From assembly GCA_964036315.1 (NCBI GenBank), contig OZ038500.1, positions 60,193,446 to 60,257,445 of the forward strand: a stretch of DNA of 64,000 nt, written 5' to 3'. Position 1 is the stretch's first letter; each line of letters opens with the position of its first letter. Below, in pieces: positions 35,291-45,724 of this stretch. Both the position numbers and the translations under genes were made by a program. Below the pieces are notes generated by a model that saw only the letters and a program-made list of their open reading frames with translations, searched no databases and had not been told where the DNA came from. The DNA comes from Acanthosepion esculentum. Lineage: Eukaryota > Mollusca > Cephalopoda > Sepiida > Sepiidae.

Positions 35291-36890
35291 ATCTTAGCTG
35301 GAGATATGCATTTTTCAGTTCATATTTGATAGAGTTTAGAAGCATTTTTGTTGGTGATGAATTATTTTACGCTTCACAAATCCCACCCCACAGATAAAAC
35401 ATCGCAAGCCTCTCACTAAACTATCGCTCTTTCTGTGACAAAACCTCTGACAAGTTACCTTCCTTTGATTCACTAGTTTTGATCTTTACAGTCAAGAACC
35501 ATCATGCTATGTATAGAGTAGAGAACCCTCCGGTTCACTTCATCTTCCGGTAATATGAAGGGAGTTCAATTCAGAAACCTCCCCATGTACTATTGCTTTG
35601 TGCAACAACTTCCGGAAAGAAGCTTGCCTAATTACTTCAATCTTAACATCATCAAGTCTAGGATTAACCGTTATCTTTCCCAAACATTCTGATAAAGAAC
35701 AATTCTAACCTCCTCCTCTTTTGTGTATAAGTATTATCTCTTTACCGTCTAACTGTAGTTACTTTTCTACCTTGTACGTGGTGAACACACTTTTAGACTT
35801 GCGGTGCAAAAGCACAAATAAAGGGTTGTACCAAATAACAAAACGGAATAAATGTTCTTACATCACTTCATCACATTAAGACTCTCATGCGGATGTCATG
35901 CATGACATCCAATCCATTCAGAAATTATTAAACTATCATCTTCTTACAGTCGTTTTCTTAGATCAGTGGTTATAAATGGATTCATACGTATGAATCTTTT
36001 AGACTGGGGTACAAAATCAGAAATAAAGGGTTTACCAAATAATAAAAAAAAACTTTTAACTTGATGAATTTCAACGACAGCACAAACATAAATCGATAGT
36101 ACATGTAACTAGAAGGTAACATAATACATATATTACATTTCAACAATACCAATAACAAATTTTTGGAAGGAATGAATAAGAGAAAGAGCTATAAAATTTA
36201 GTGGACATCTAAAATCTATACAGCACTGTTCAAGTCTTCATGTCTGGTCAGCAGTCGAATTTCCTGAAAAAACTCTTATCAAAATTTTCTAATGTTTCAA
36301 CGGACAGAAACTTAACTGTTCGATCAATGAATGCTGAATACATTCTGTATGGAAATGGTTATTTAATATCATCAATACGGGATCTAATGTTGTGGCCTTG
36401 TCTCAAACTTAGTTTAGTTTTAGCAATAGCTTGATGAGAAACTCGACTATTTTAATCAACTGCTTCGAAAAGTTAAAAATATTTGTATAATTAGTGTGTG
36501 AGAATCGTCGACTGCTATTCACTCTGTTCGTTTTGCAAGACTTTAGTTAGAGGTAATATATTTTGCAGGAGAAAAAAACTTTGTTGTCTCTTCATTCATT
36601 TTAAATAGAATTTTTCAAGCTCATATATAACACCGTTAATATTATTCTTCCTCGCAATCGGAACAAAACGAACGTTAAAAACAGTGCGGAAAAGGAAGGT
36701 TTTGTCAAAATCAACAAAACATAATTCAATAACTTGAGTTGTAAAATACGAATGCAATATTTTATCAAAATCTATTTTTCCAGAGCGTGTGTGTCGGTGT
36801 CGATCACTTTAAAAAAATACTAAAAGATAGTTGCGGTAAATGACAAATGGATATTAAAATCGTGATATTCGATAAAGAATTGCAACTAGT
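35291..36890. other. Unassigned spacer with a local repeat
   Basis: A ~65-bp segment (CTTTTAGACT, GGTGCAAAAGCACAAATAAA, GGGTTGTACCAAATAA) at about 35,789 recurs diverged at about 35,995. No coding signal. Confidence 0.4.
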
Positions 36891-36894
36891 TTAC

Positions 36895-37165
36895 ATATCC
36901 TTCTACGCCGGGTAAAGATATCGGTTTACATCGGCCCACCTACCTTCTAGACTTGCAACCCACTTGATTAATATGTGTTGAATGAAATTGAGCAAGAGAT
37001 CAACAAAACTCCTTGTAACATCAAAGTTGAACTGAAGGCAAGGATTATTGCAGAATTCACCACCTTAAAAAAGGATACCGCCCAGAAGTGTTGCAAAAGA
37101 TTCTATGTAGTCTGGAGGCCGTGGTTTTATACAGTTACACAAAAAACATCTTGAAATACTAAAGA
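36895..37165 (+). pseudogene. mariner-like transposase, C-terminal relic
   Basis: One frame gives, through two stops, PPTF*TCNPLD*YVLNEIEQ, then EINKTPCNIKVELKARIIAE and FTTLKKDTAQKCCKRF. A one-base shift leads to LEAVVLYSYT. The order SPDLNPLD+.VW..+E.......C.....L...I...F..L....V..CC.RFR.RLEAVV is typical of the C-terminus of mariner/IS630-family DDD/DDE transposases. The D in NPLD would be the third catalytic acid and is retained. The rest of the gene is not found upstream. Dead fragment. Confidence 0.65.
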
Positions 37166-37319
37166 GTAAATTTATTCAATAAAATCGCTATTGACTTCGG
37201 AATCGCTTGCAACTCTACTGGACGGTCTCTTCGTTCAAGTTGGTTAATGCTGACATAATTTCAGTTCATCTTTGGTATTACAAGAAATTTTATTGGTATC
37301 TCGACTGCGACCCACACAT

Positions 37320-37416
37320 AATAGAGAGGGGGAAAGAGATAGAGAGATACTAGCAGACTGAGATAGATATGAACAGACTGAGATAAATGGATAGATATAT
37401 AGATATGAATAAACTG

Positions 37417-37449
<33 letters not shown>

Positions 37450-37485
37450 TGAAAAGGGTTAGATAGAGAGATAGATATATATGGA
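37320..37485. repeat. (GATA)n-rich block
   Basis: Degenerate GATA/GAGA repeats with intervening CTGAGATA motifs, on the purine side of a palindromic array. Confidence 0.9.
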
Positions 37486-37492
37486 CAGGTTC

Positions 37493-37494
<2 letters not shown>

Positions 37495-37531
<37 letters not shown>

Positions 37532-37813
37532 CAGTTTATTCATATCTATATCTATCAGTCTGCTAGTATCTCTCTACCGCTCTCCCTCTCTCTATATATA
37601 TGCGTGCGCGTGTATGTGTGTATATATATAAGACTATTCAAATCTATCATTTTGTCTATCTGTCTATATATATATATATAGACAGATAGACAAAGTGATA
37701 GATTTGAATAGTCTTATATATATACACACATACACGCGCACGCATATATATAGAGAGAGGGAGAGCGGTAGAGAGATACTAGCAGACTGATAGATATAGA
37801 TATGAATAAACTG

Positions 37814-37901
<88 letters not shown>

Positions 37902-38030
37902 GATAGACAAAGTGATAGATTTGAATAGTCTTATATATATATACACATACACGCGCACGCATATATATAGAGAGAGGGAGAGCGGTAGAGAGATACTAGC
38001 AGACTGATAGATATAGATATGAATAAACTG

Positions 38031-38081
<51 letters not shown>

Positions 38082-38091
38082 GAACGGACTG

Positions 38092-38165
<74 letters not shown>
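37495..38165. repeat. Palindromic and duplicated (TATC)n/(GATA)n array
   Basis: Left arm 37,497-37,680: (TATC)n, CAGTTTATTCATATC, CAGTCTGCTAGTATCTCTC, GCGTGCGCGTGTATGTG, AGACTATTCAAATCTATCA. It is repeated inverted at 37,681-37,862, with a TATATA centre near 37,675. The inverted arm is then repeated directly at about 37,898-38,078 with near identity. The block ends in (TA)n-(GATA)n to 38,165. Confidence 0.9.
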
Positions 38166-38167
<2 letters not shown>

Positions 38168-38169
38168 GT

Positions 38170-38500
38170 CCATTAATCTCAAATCAATTGAGGCATTTAA
38201 TTCTTTCAATACTCCTGCAAGTTAAGAATATTGCTATTCTATTGTCTATCTTCCCTCCTTTTTGCTTTTCAGACGCTGATTCTTTTTCTATTTCCTTCGA
38301 CTCACGCTTATTTATTTTTAGCTTTCATTACTCAAAGAAATCGACAGCAGTTAAATAAACGACTTTTACAGAATACTTTCAACAAAAAACACTTTCGCTG
38401 AATGTTTGTATTTGTAGCTGTATTAATTTACGACCGACCAAAATCTTATATTAAATCCGCTTATATTTGCGTTTCATTCGCGCCTCCATGATAAAATTGT
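38170..38500. other. Short spacer
   Basis: No feature recognised before the (TAA)n tract. Confidence 0.4.
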
Positions 38501-38501
38501 T

Positions 38502-38503
38502 TG

Positions 38504-38565
<62 letters not shown>
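38502..38565. repeat. (AAT)n microsatellite
   Basis: About 21 ATA/AAT units, directly 5' of the R2-like relic. Confidence 0.95.
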
Positions 38566-40530
38566 GCCATTCTCACATACATGAAATTTCTCCTTGGAAA
38601 AGAGAAAGAAATTGAAAAAGAAATTGAACAACTTAGATGTGAATTATCAGCACTCGATAAACTGGCAGGAGGAACAAATGTAAGTACAAGAAAAGGTAGA
38701 AAAGTAAAAGTTAGATAGAAAATTAGGAATGAAAATGAAGTCCTATCAGCTAAAGAAACATAAAGCTACCAATACAACTGAAAGAAACCAGACGCTATGA
38801 AAAAAGATGAAAATTCTACCGGCAGAACAAGATCTTTCAAGCCGATGCAAAGAATTTTTACAAAGAAATATGCAAACAAAAATTTAAACAGACAACTGCC
38901 CTTCCAACAATGGAAGTTTATAAAGTTCTGGGGAAAAAAATATGGGATTACCCTAAAGAATATAACAACGAAATCAGGTTGGATTACGCAAGAGGTCGAA
39001 CGGATGAAAAAAAAAACAAGAACATGCATAGGCATGAGTCAAGGAAGAAGATGTTGCATGCACACTGAGAAAAACATACAACTGGAAATCTCTACGAATA
39101 AATAAACGTCCATATTTTTTGGCTATATCGTCTAAATGCAGCACACAAAAATCTAGCCAAGGAATAGGAAGAAATGGTCAATGAGACTTCGAAAATTTCG
39201 GCATGGTTAACCAAAGGAATTGCCTTCCTTTTATCCATGAATGGTGATATAAATGTCCCCAAATAATTACATGTGTTCCCACTGTTTACAAAATATTGAC
39301 ATCTATTTGTGAGAAAACATCTATATTCCTTTTTAGAAAAAAAAACGAGATACTACCTCTTGAACAAAAAGGGTGCAAATTTACGGATGTAATGAACAAT
39401 GACCTATTTATAGGATAACCTTAGAAAACTACTCCAATGCAAAGAATAATCTCAGTACTCCTTGGATAGATTACCGTAATGCATTCGATATTGTGCCCCA
39501 TTCTTGGAACGTAAAGTCTTTAAAAATATACACGGTATCACCCATGTCATGAATTTCATCAAAGTATGCCGATATGGAAAACAAAACTTCAACTCAATCT
39601 ATAAGTTTGGTGAAATAAACTTCAACAGAGGAATATTTCAAGGCGATTTATTGTCTCCCTTACACTTTTGCATATCCCAGCGAACGTAACAGGACGGAAT
39701 ATGGCTAAAAGTTATCTCAAAAGACAATAAGCCATCTGATTCACATTGATGAATTAAAGGTGTATGCTAGGAATGAAGGCGACCTAGAAGGCCTCCTTAA
39801 AATATTATGAAAAGGAAAGCTAAGGATAAAGCTCTTGAACAGCGGAAACAATGCTGGCAAGACAAACATCTGTATGGCTAATATCCAGAACGTGTTAATA
39901 AAGCTGATGTTGATGAAGTTAACATTTATCAATGGTTACGAGGATCTGGGTTAAAGGCTGAAACGGAAGACTTTATTCTTGCAGGACAACAGCAGATTCT
40001 TTCCAGGCAAATATCATACATAATGGTGTGGATCTAAAATGCAGGTTTTCTGACAAATAGCAGGATGTTCAGTACATGTGCCAAATGAATATAAAATCGT
40101 CACCATGTGTAGGACAATACATACGATGGGCAATGTGCAAACACTTTGGAAAAGATGTTAATAAACATTGGTAGGAACATTACCCAACACCGGTTACAGA
40201 AATAGAACACACTTCTATGGGACTACACCATCTTTACAGACGGGAGATTGAAGCAAATAGGCCGGACATAATTGTCAAAAACCAAAAGGGAAAAAAACCT
40301 TGCCTGCTAATTGATATGGCTTGCCCAGAGGACTGTAACATAGAAACCAAGAAGTTTGAATATCTATCAAAGTATAAAACCTGGAAATCAAAATAGAAAA
40401 AAATTGGAAATTGATAACAAGAAGACAACCAGTCATACTAGGTGCGCTTGGAATGATAAAAAAGGAACACAACAACGCATTAAAAAATACCTGGAAATCC
40501 CAGGTTAAGAGAAATAGAAAAAAATATCTT
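38566..40530 (+). pseudogene. R2-like non-LTR retrotransposon relic
   Basis: Reading across many frame breaks: an N-terminal coiled-coil-like part (GKEKEIEKEIEQLRCELSAL); a KNFYKEI segment; RT motif A as WIDYRNAFDIVPHSW (~39,462); motif B as RGIFQGDLLSPLHFCIS (~39,625); the position of motif C as HIDELKVYARNEGDLEGLL (~39,745), where YMDD has become HIDE; and a restriction-like endonuclease domain near the end (NRPDIIVKNQKGKK, CLLIDMACPEDCNIETKKFE, LGALGMIKK; 40,255-40,470). An RT followed by a C-terminal PD-(D/E)xK nuclease (RPDIVV...CLLID.A.P.D.N) is the layout of the R2/NeSL-type lineages, which cut a specific site. About 2 kb remain of a usual ~3-4 kb gene. Catalytic residues are mutated and stops are frequent. 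Confidence 0.78.
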
Positions 40531-40689
40531 GATAAGTAGAGTCCCCCCCTCTAAGAAGAACTTTGTCCATATAACGATAGTGATGTTATAGGAGTTAGGA
40601 AAAGAAATCATGAAATGTAGCCATAACAACACACCACTACCTGCCTTAGGTCTTCACGAAGAGTTGGTTGGTAGTGTGACCATAGTGTA

Positions 40690-40900
40690 AATATAATGAT
40701 GATAATATTATTATTATTTTATTTCCTTTTGATTTCTCGTGTGTACACATTTCTTTCCGGGTCCCGCCCAGAGACCTAAGGTTAGAAATGGCATCATGAC
40801 ATTTTCCACTGACAAAAAAAATATATATATATTTTACATAGATAAAGCCATTCGTAAGGTGTGGGTTATAATCACGAGAACAATTTTTTGTATTTCTTTA
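40690..40900. other. Short spacer after the R2-like relic
   Basis: Begins with ATTATTATT low complexity. Otherwise unassigned. Confidence 0.35.
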
Positions 40901-40904
40901 AGGC

Positions 40905-41110
40905 ATGGTTCGCTTCAATTACTCTACTGGAATCTTTTTCCAACCAATCCGAGGGATCCAACTACAACAGGGATTGTTGATGTTCCCATGTCCCACATTT
41001 TTGAGATTTCGATCTCAATGTCCTTGTATTTTGATAGCTTTTTGAAGATACAGTGCAGTCCACAGGGACTGCCATATCAATAAGGAGGCACCTTTTATGT
41101 TTGCGGTCTT
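40905..41110 (-). pseudogene. R2-like endonuclease-domain fragment, inverted copy
   Basis: The minus-strand translation gives KRCLLIDMAVPVDCTVSSKS, followed in another frame by the KYKD.EIEISKMWDMGTS-like segment. This is the same restriction-like nuclease stretch found on the plus strand at 41.40-41.63 kb. The two fragments diverge from a shared (TAA)n side, forming an inverted pair of ~200-bp arms. Confidence 0.75.
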
Positions 41111-41112
41111 TA

Positions 41113-41127
41113 ATAATAATAATAATA

Positions 41128-41171
<44 letters not shown>

Positions 41172-41172
41172 C
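41113..41172. repeat. (AAT)n/(ATT)n inverted microsatellite
   Basis: AATAATAAT switches to ATTATTATT at about 41,130, a self-complementary junction between the inverted fragment and the next tail fragment. Confidence 0.9.
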
Positions 41173-41173
41173 A

Positions 41174-41335
41174 CTATTCACGCAAGTACAGCCTACACCT
41201 TACGAAGGGCTTTATCTATGTAAAATATGTATTTTTTAATTGTTCTGTGGAAACTATCATGATGCCATTTCTGATCTTAAGATCTTTGGGCGAGACTCGG
41301 AAAGAAATGAGTACACACCAGAAATCAAAGATAAT
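41174..41335 (+). pseudogene. R2-like element extreme 3' tail fragment
   Basis: GCAAGTACAGCCTACACCTT, then ACGAAGGGCTTTATCTATGT, encodes STAYTLRRALSM and repeats 41,640-41,685 (STAHTLRRALSI). The remaining ~120 bp up to the next (TAA)n are unassigned. Confidence 0.5.
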
Positions 41336-41339
41336 AATG

Positions 41340-41405
<66 letters not shown>
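41335..41405. repeat. (AAT)n microsatellite
   Basis: About 23 AAT units fused in frame to the endonuclease fragment, which creates an artificial polyasparagine reading frame. Confidence 0.95.
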
Positions 41406-41406
<1 letters not shown>

Positions 41407-41706
41407 GTGCCTCCTTATTGATATGGCAGTCCCTGCAGTCTGCAATGTAACTTTGAAGATATTCGAAAAACTGTCAAAATACAAGGACCTTGAAATAGAA
41501 ATCTCAAAAATGTGGCACATGGGAACATCAACAATTCCTGTTGTACTTGGAGCCCTTGGACTGGTTGGAAAAGATTCCAGTAGGCTGACTGAAGGGATCC
41601 CTGGAAGTCCATGCCTCAAAGAGATCTAAAAAATTGTTCTGACAAGTACAGCCCACACTTTACGAAGGGCTTTATCTATAGCAATAGATTCAATAGATTC
41701 AATATA
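41405..41706 (+). pseudogene. R2-like endonuclease-domain fragment
   Basis: KCLLIDMAVPAVCNVTLKIF, EKLSKYKDLEIEISKMWHMG, TSTIPVVLGALGLVGKDSSR and GIPGSPCLKEI are open to the TAA at 41,627. Past this single stop, KIVLTSTAHTLRRALSIAID continues in frame. This is the last ~95 residues of the restriction-like nuclease domain (LID.AVP.D.N...K...KY..L..E) of R2-like elements. It is much better preserved than the copy at 38.6-40.5 kb, so it derives from a different, younger insertion, 5'-truncated at the (AAT)n tract. Confidence 0.82.
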
Positions 41707-41934
41707 GTCCTTCCACTTCATGTCAGCTGAGAACCTTAGCCAGAGAAGGCGCAATGAGTAACATTCCTGTAGGTTAGCATCAGCCATGCACATTCATCAT
41801 TCAATCTTTCTACTGGCTTTCATATCATATACATTCTCCTCTTGCAATCAAAATGTTCAAAATTTGGATTTATCTGCCTACAATACATTTTGCCACTCTT
41901 TCATTGTCTAGTTTTCTTTTCCAAAGCATGGCGG

Positions 41935-42110
41935 TCGGTCTGTTATAGTGATTTTACAAGCGTAGTTAGATGTGGCACAAGGCCGAAAGTAGGGGAGACC
42001 CGGTGATAATCGATCTCACTACTCAGTTGTAATTGTTCTAGCGAGACAAGCTTGCTAATCATTATACCGCCTCGAGGTGCCCCGTTTGGTCGTAGTTGTT
42101 GTAGTGTGGC
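41935..42110. other. Short GC-richer block with the GATGTGGCACAAGGCC motif
   Basis: GATGTGGCACAAGGCCGAAAG at 41,969 (first 16 bases exact) shares its core with the GC-rich unit at 55.3-58.9 kb, in that orientation. The rest is unassigned. Confidence 0.4.
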
Positions 42111-42114
42111 GGTG

Positions 42115-42475
42115 TTTACGCATAAATGAATTAAATTCATATTTCAGCAAGACAACAAAACAAAACATTCTATTAATTTTTGTGAAAATTATGTCATGTC
42201 ATAAAAAGAACACAATTTTTATGAAATTATGAATCATCTACCTCAATCTCCTGACCTTTTTCCCATTGAATTATTATGGGTTGCAGTGGATAGGAGAGGT
42301 GGAAAAGAGAATAACCAAAGAGTGAGTGTGAGCTTTTTCGGTGCTAGAAGAATACTTGGGAAGGTCTGTCATGTACTTGTTTTCAAATATCGCTGGAAAG
42401 AATGCCAAGAATTTGAAAAGCAGTAATTGAGTCAGGTGGTAATATTTTTGATGAAAACAAAATATATGCTGTTGT
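42115..42475 (+). pseudogene. Tc1-like transposase, C-terminal relic
   Basis: FIFQQDNKTKHS (42,140), then after a shift HLPQSPDLFPIELLWVAVDR (42,235-42,295), and finally AVIESGGNIFDENKI (about 42,425-42,470). The blocks FQQDND.KH, P.QSPDLNPIELLW and the end 'V...GG.FDE.K' are those of Tc1/IS630 DDE transposases. The second D (QDN) and the last E (PIE) are still present. The N-terminal DNA-binding part is not in the preceding sequence. The middle (SVSFFGARRILGKV) is degraded. The GC-rich repeat pair begins just downstream. Confidence 0.75.
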
Positions 42476-42512
42476 ATGATAATGTTTATATACTCTTGTA
42501 GCATACCTACGG

Positions 42513-43035
42513 ACGATAATGGGTATGTCCCCATTCACATAAATACAGTAGTAAATATTGTGTGTTGGTTTGCATTTGGAGATTCATCTCCAGCTGTCCT
42601 GGACAAACACTCTGCCTCCGGGCAGAGAGGATCCCCAGTAGAGGCTATGTCAAAGGGCAGAGTCACGTCTCGTGAAACAGCTACCCAACCCCGTTTTATA
42701 CGGGGAATTTTGGGCCGAGCCTCCGGGGTCGGATACCCCACATTAAATTCGGTCTTGTGCCACATCTGAACGCGTGGGGCGGTTGGTAGATATCCTACAG
42801 TTGGAAATTCGTCTGCAGCAGTGCTCGTCACTCTCTTCCTCCCAGCAGAGAGGATCCCCAGTCAAGGCTATGTCCAAGCGCAGAGTCACGTCACGGGAAA
42901 CGGCTACCTGACCCCGTTTAATACGAGGTCTACGGGGAAATTTTGGCCGAGCCTATGGGCACGGACACCCCACATTAAATTCGGTCTTGTGCCCCATCTA
43001 ACCGCGTGAGGCGGTTATTAGTTATCCTGCAGTTG
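42513..43035. repeat. GC-rich ~235-bp unit, two copies
   Basis: Two tandem units begin near 42,583 and 42,818. Shared blocks are GCAGAGAGGATCCCCAGT, AAGG(C/G)CAGAGTCACGT, CCCCGTTT.ATACG, TTTTGGCCGAGCCT, CCCCACATTAAATTCGGTCT and TGTGCC.CATCT. These are the reverse complement of the blocks of the 55.3-58.9 kb array (AGATGTGGCACAAGGCC, TTTAATGTGGG, AGGCTCGGCCAAAA, CCGTATAAACGGG, CTGCCCAGAGGCAGAG). No flanking TGTTATGG/CCATAACA ends were found here. Confidence 0.7.
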
Positions 43036-43039
43036 ACGA

Positions 43040-45235
43040 TTCATTGTGAAATTCACTTCAATCATTTCTAACAGTTGACTACTTTTACGCGCCGGTGGCG
43101 AATCTTATGTGTGTTGTTCTTGTCCTAAGTATTATCGTTCATTACTAACCTTCGTGTGATTATCCTATTCAGCAACCTTTCCTAGGTTACAACATATAGT
43201 TTGCTGCTTATTCTTGTCAAAATAAAAGCAAATAGACTGTAATTATTACAAGCACATTTGTTTAACACTGTTTAATCTCGTAAATGCTGGAAATATCCGT
43301 CAACCGTGCAACATTCCTCGAAACTCACCAGAACAGTGAGACACACAGTAGGACACAAATTCGAATTCGCATATTTAAATGCTTCCTCTTTAAATTAATC
43401 TACTGCGTGGGGATTTTTATTATAAACCTTATTCTTTAGTACGCCACCCTCACTCCACCAAAAAAAAAGCCATTTGAGTAACATCGGATGGACGTAGTGG
43501 CTATTCACTGCTGTCACGTTTTCCGATTCCACGTCGTGAGAAGATTTGGTACAGTTAGTCTCTTAATTCTAAAACTGTTATCTTCCGACAATCCTCGTCG
43601 GAAATGTTATATTCCGTGCTAAGTGAATAAATAAATAACACCAGGTGGATACTAGAAGAAAGGTTTATTGTACACAACAAGTACAATATGAAACACGGTA
43701 TTGTTATACAAACAGGTCAATCTAGTAGTGAGTGCCACTAATTGGAAGATCGGACGTGCTTGCGTCTCCTCTCTCACTATCTCTTCGTAGACAATTGACT
43801 TTATAGATACTTACTACCTATAATGTAATCATTCATGGGGATGCCGGGTTATTCGATTATATCATAATGAGGAGCTACCCCATCTTGTTGAAAAGACAGT
43901 TCGGCGAAGATAGATCTCGTTCTGAATTGTGCTACTACCACGTTGGGAAGCATATTTAAGTAATTGTTATTGTAAAAATTCACGTCTGTATATAAATAAT
44001 TAAACAAGTGTATACTTACCTTGGGCCCACCCAGTATATAATTAAAAAAAGAATCTATAAGAAAGTAAATAAATGAAAAATACTGTAATATTGTATATTA
44101 ATATATATAATATTGTTTCTTACCGTAGATCTTAGCTACATTAGCTTACCTTTTACTTTCTTCGCTAGATACGAGAATATCCGTCATTTTACTTACTGTA
44201 ATTACTTTACGTGTTGTGTTTGGCATATGCTAATTTACAGCATCACTAACCATACAATTTGGATTCATTATTAAATAACCCTTATGACATTATTTAGGTT
44301 CACCTATCGTCCGGATTATACACCCCCTCCAACCTTATGAAATGTAGTAGGTGTTTATTCCTTACTTCCTGTTTAGAATTGAGTTTCCGGTTTCTTATTT
44401 TTATTCTCTTTCTCTCCCAGTAATTCCTGTATGTAATCTCTGAAATTCTATTTAATATTTACTCATTTATTTTTATTTTTTCTGTTGTTTTTAAATTTTT
44501 CCTCAACAGGAGTTAACCTATCGTCGATTACACACACCTTCCGGGTCTTTTGAACAGGAGCAGAGTTTTTATACCTGGTCTACTGTTTAGGATCGTGTTT
44601 CCTGTTCCTTCTAAGGTCTTTTCAATTGTGTTTCACTTCCTGTAGCTTCTTGCATTTTGGTGGCCTTCTTGCAAAAAGGAAGAGAGGATTACTGCAGATT
44701 AACGAAAAAGTCTCTCGTAGTTATTTATTTTATTTTCGTTGTTTAAAAGACAAAATATCTTTTTGGGGATTCTGTTTCGTTTCTTACTCTCCAAGCAAAG
44801 AATACATTTTCCTAAGTCGTTCAATCTATCCTCCGCTTTTCTCGCAAAGTCTTATCACAGGCCAGACATCAATCTGACCGTTTATGCATGAATGAACAAA
44901 ATTATCCCCATTTCTACCATCTTCGGTAAATACTAAAGAAAAAAAACCCGGTAAAGCGTAGGAAGAGGAGAGACAATAGAATAAAGATAAAAAAGCTACC
45001 GAAGGTTCTGATTTTCATATTGTCCGTTGGAACAAATCTCTGCTAATCTCATTCAGTCCGCGGAAGTGATTCCGGTGATGCAGAAGATTTCGCCTAAGTC
45101 GAAAGGCGCCAAAAATTGCCTGTTTTCTAAATAGGAAAAGCCAAACAAAGAACTGAAATAATCCGTTGTCAGATTAACAAATACAATTCGAGACAGGAAA
45201 AAGAATAATTTCGATGCTTTTAGAGAAAACAGAAA
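43040..45235. other. Unassigned spacer
   Basis: 2.2 kb without recognised coding sequence. At 43,608-43,700 TGTTATATTCCGTGC, then TTTATTGTACACAACAAGTA, faintly resembles the left edge of the 55.1 kb LTR-like element, but no second end was found. CCGACAATCCTCGTCGG at 43,587 is a small hairpin. Confidence 0.35.
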
Positions 45236-45330
45236 ACCATTTTTTATGCCATCTCCCTTCAGAACATTGGCGAACATGTTTCTCCATAGATTATTTTCCT
45301 ATATTATCTGTGAATTGACAAGACATATTA
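45236..45330 (-). repeat. RTE-like 3' tail fragment
   Basis: ATGCCATCTCCCTTCAGAAC, then TTGGCGAACATGTTTCTCC, parallels the tail blocks at 28.70 and 33.87 kb. Confidence 0.4.
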
Positions 45331-45592
45331 GGAAAGACAGTGGAATGGTTACCCGTTGCTTTCTTCACGGTTGTAAATTCAGATTTTTACTTCTTTTCTC
45401 CAACCGATTTTCACGAAGATGCCGCGGAGAAAACCTGGATTGATACCAATTTTAAATACAGTATTCTTTTTATTTATGTGCCGCCTCCGCCAAGGTCGTG
45501 GACTATCATGACATTTCAAAACTGTACTATTTCTCTCATCTTATATTCTGGCATACATTTATGCAAACTTGCAGGCCATGTCTCAATATGTT

Positions 45593-45594
<2 letters not shown>

Positions 45595-45664
<70 letters not shown>
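45595..45664. repeat. (TA)n microsatellite
   Basis: About 34 TA units some 60 bp left of the long inverted-repeat element. Confidence 0.95.
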
Positions 45665-45667
<3 letters not shown>

Positions 45668-45724
45668 AAAAGTAAAAAGCTCGGGTAGAATTTGTGCTTG
45701 GTTTCCTGATTCCTGATGATAATG

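Noticed and set aside
41097..41450. Polyasparagine/polyisoleucine proteins
   Set aside because: Translated (AAT)n/(ATT)n. Only the in-frame nuclease fragment after 41,405 is meaningful.
43608..43870. Second LTR-like element (TGTTATATT start, TTTATTGTACACAACAAG)
   Set aside because: No matching CA end or target duplication found within about 1 kb. The resemblance to 55.1-55.2 kb is limited to short AT-rich words.
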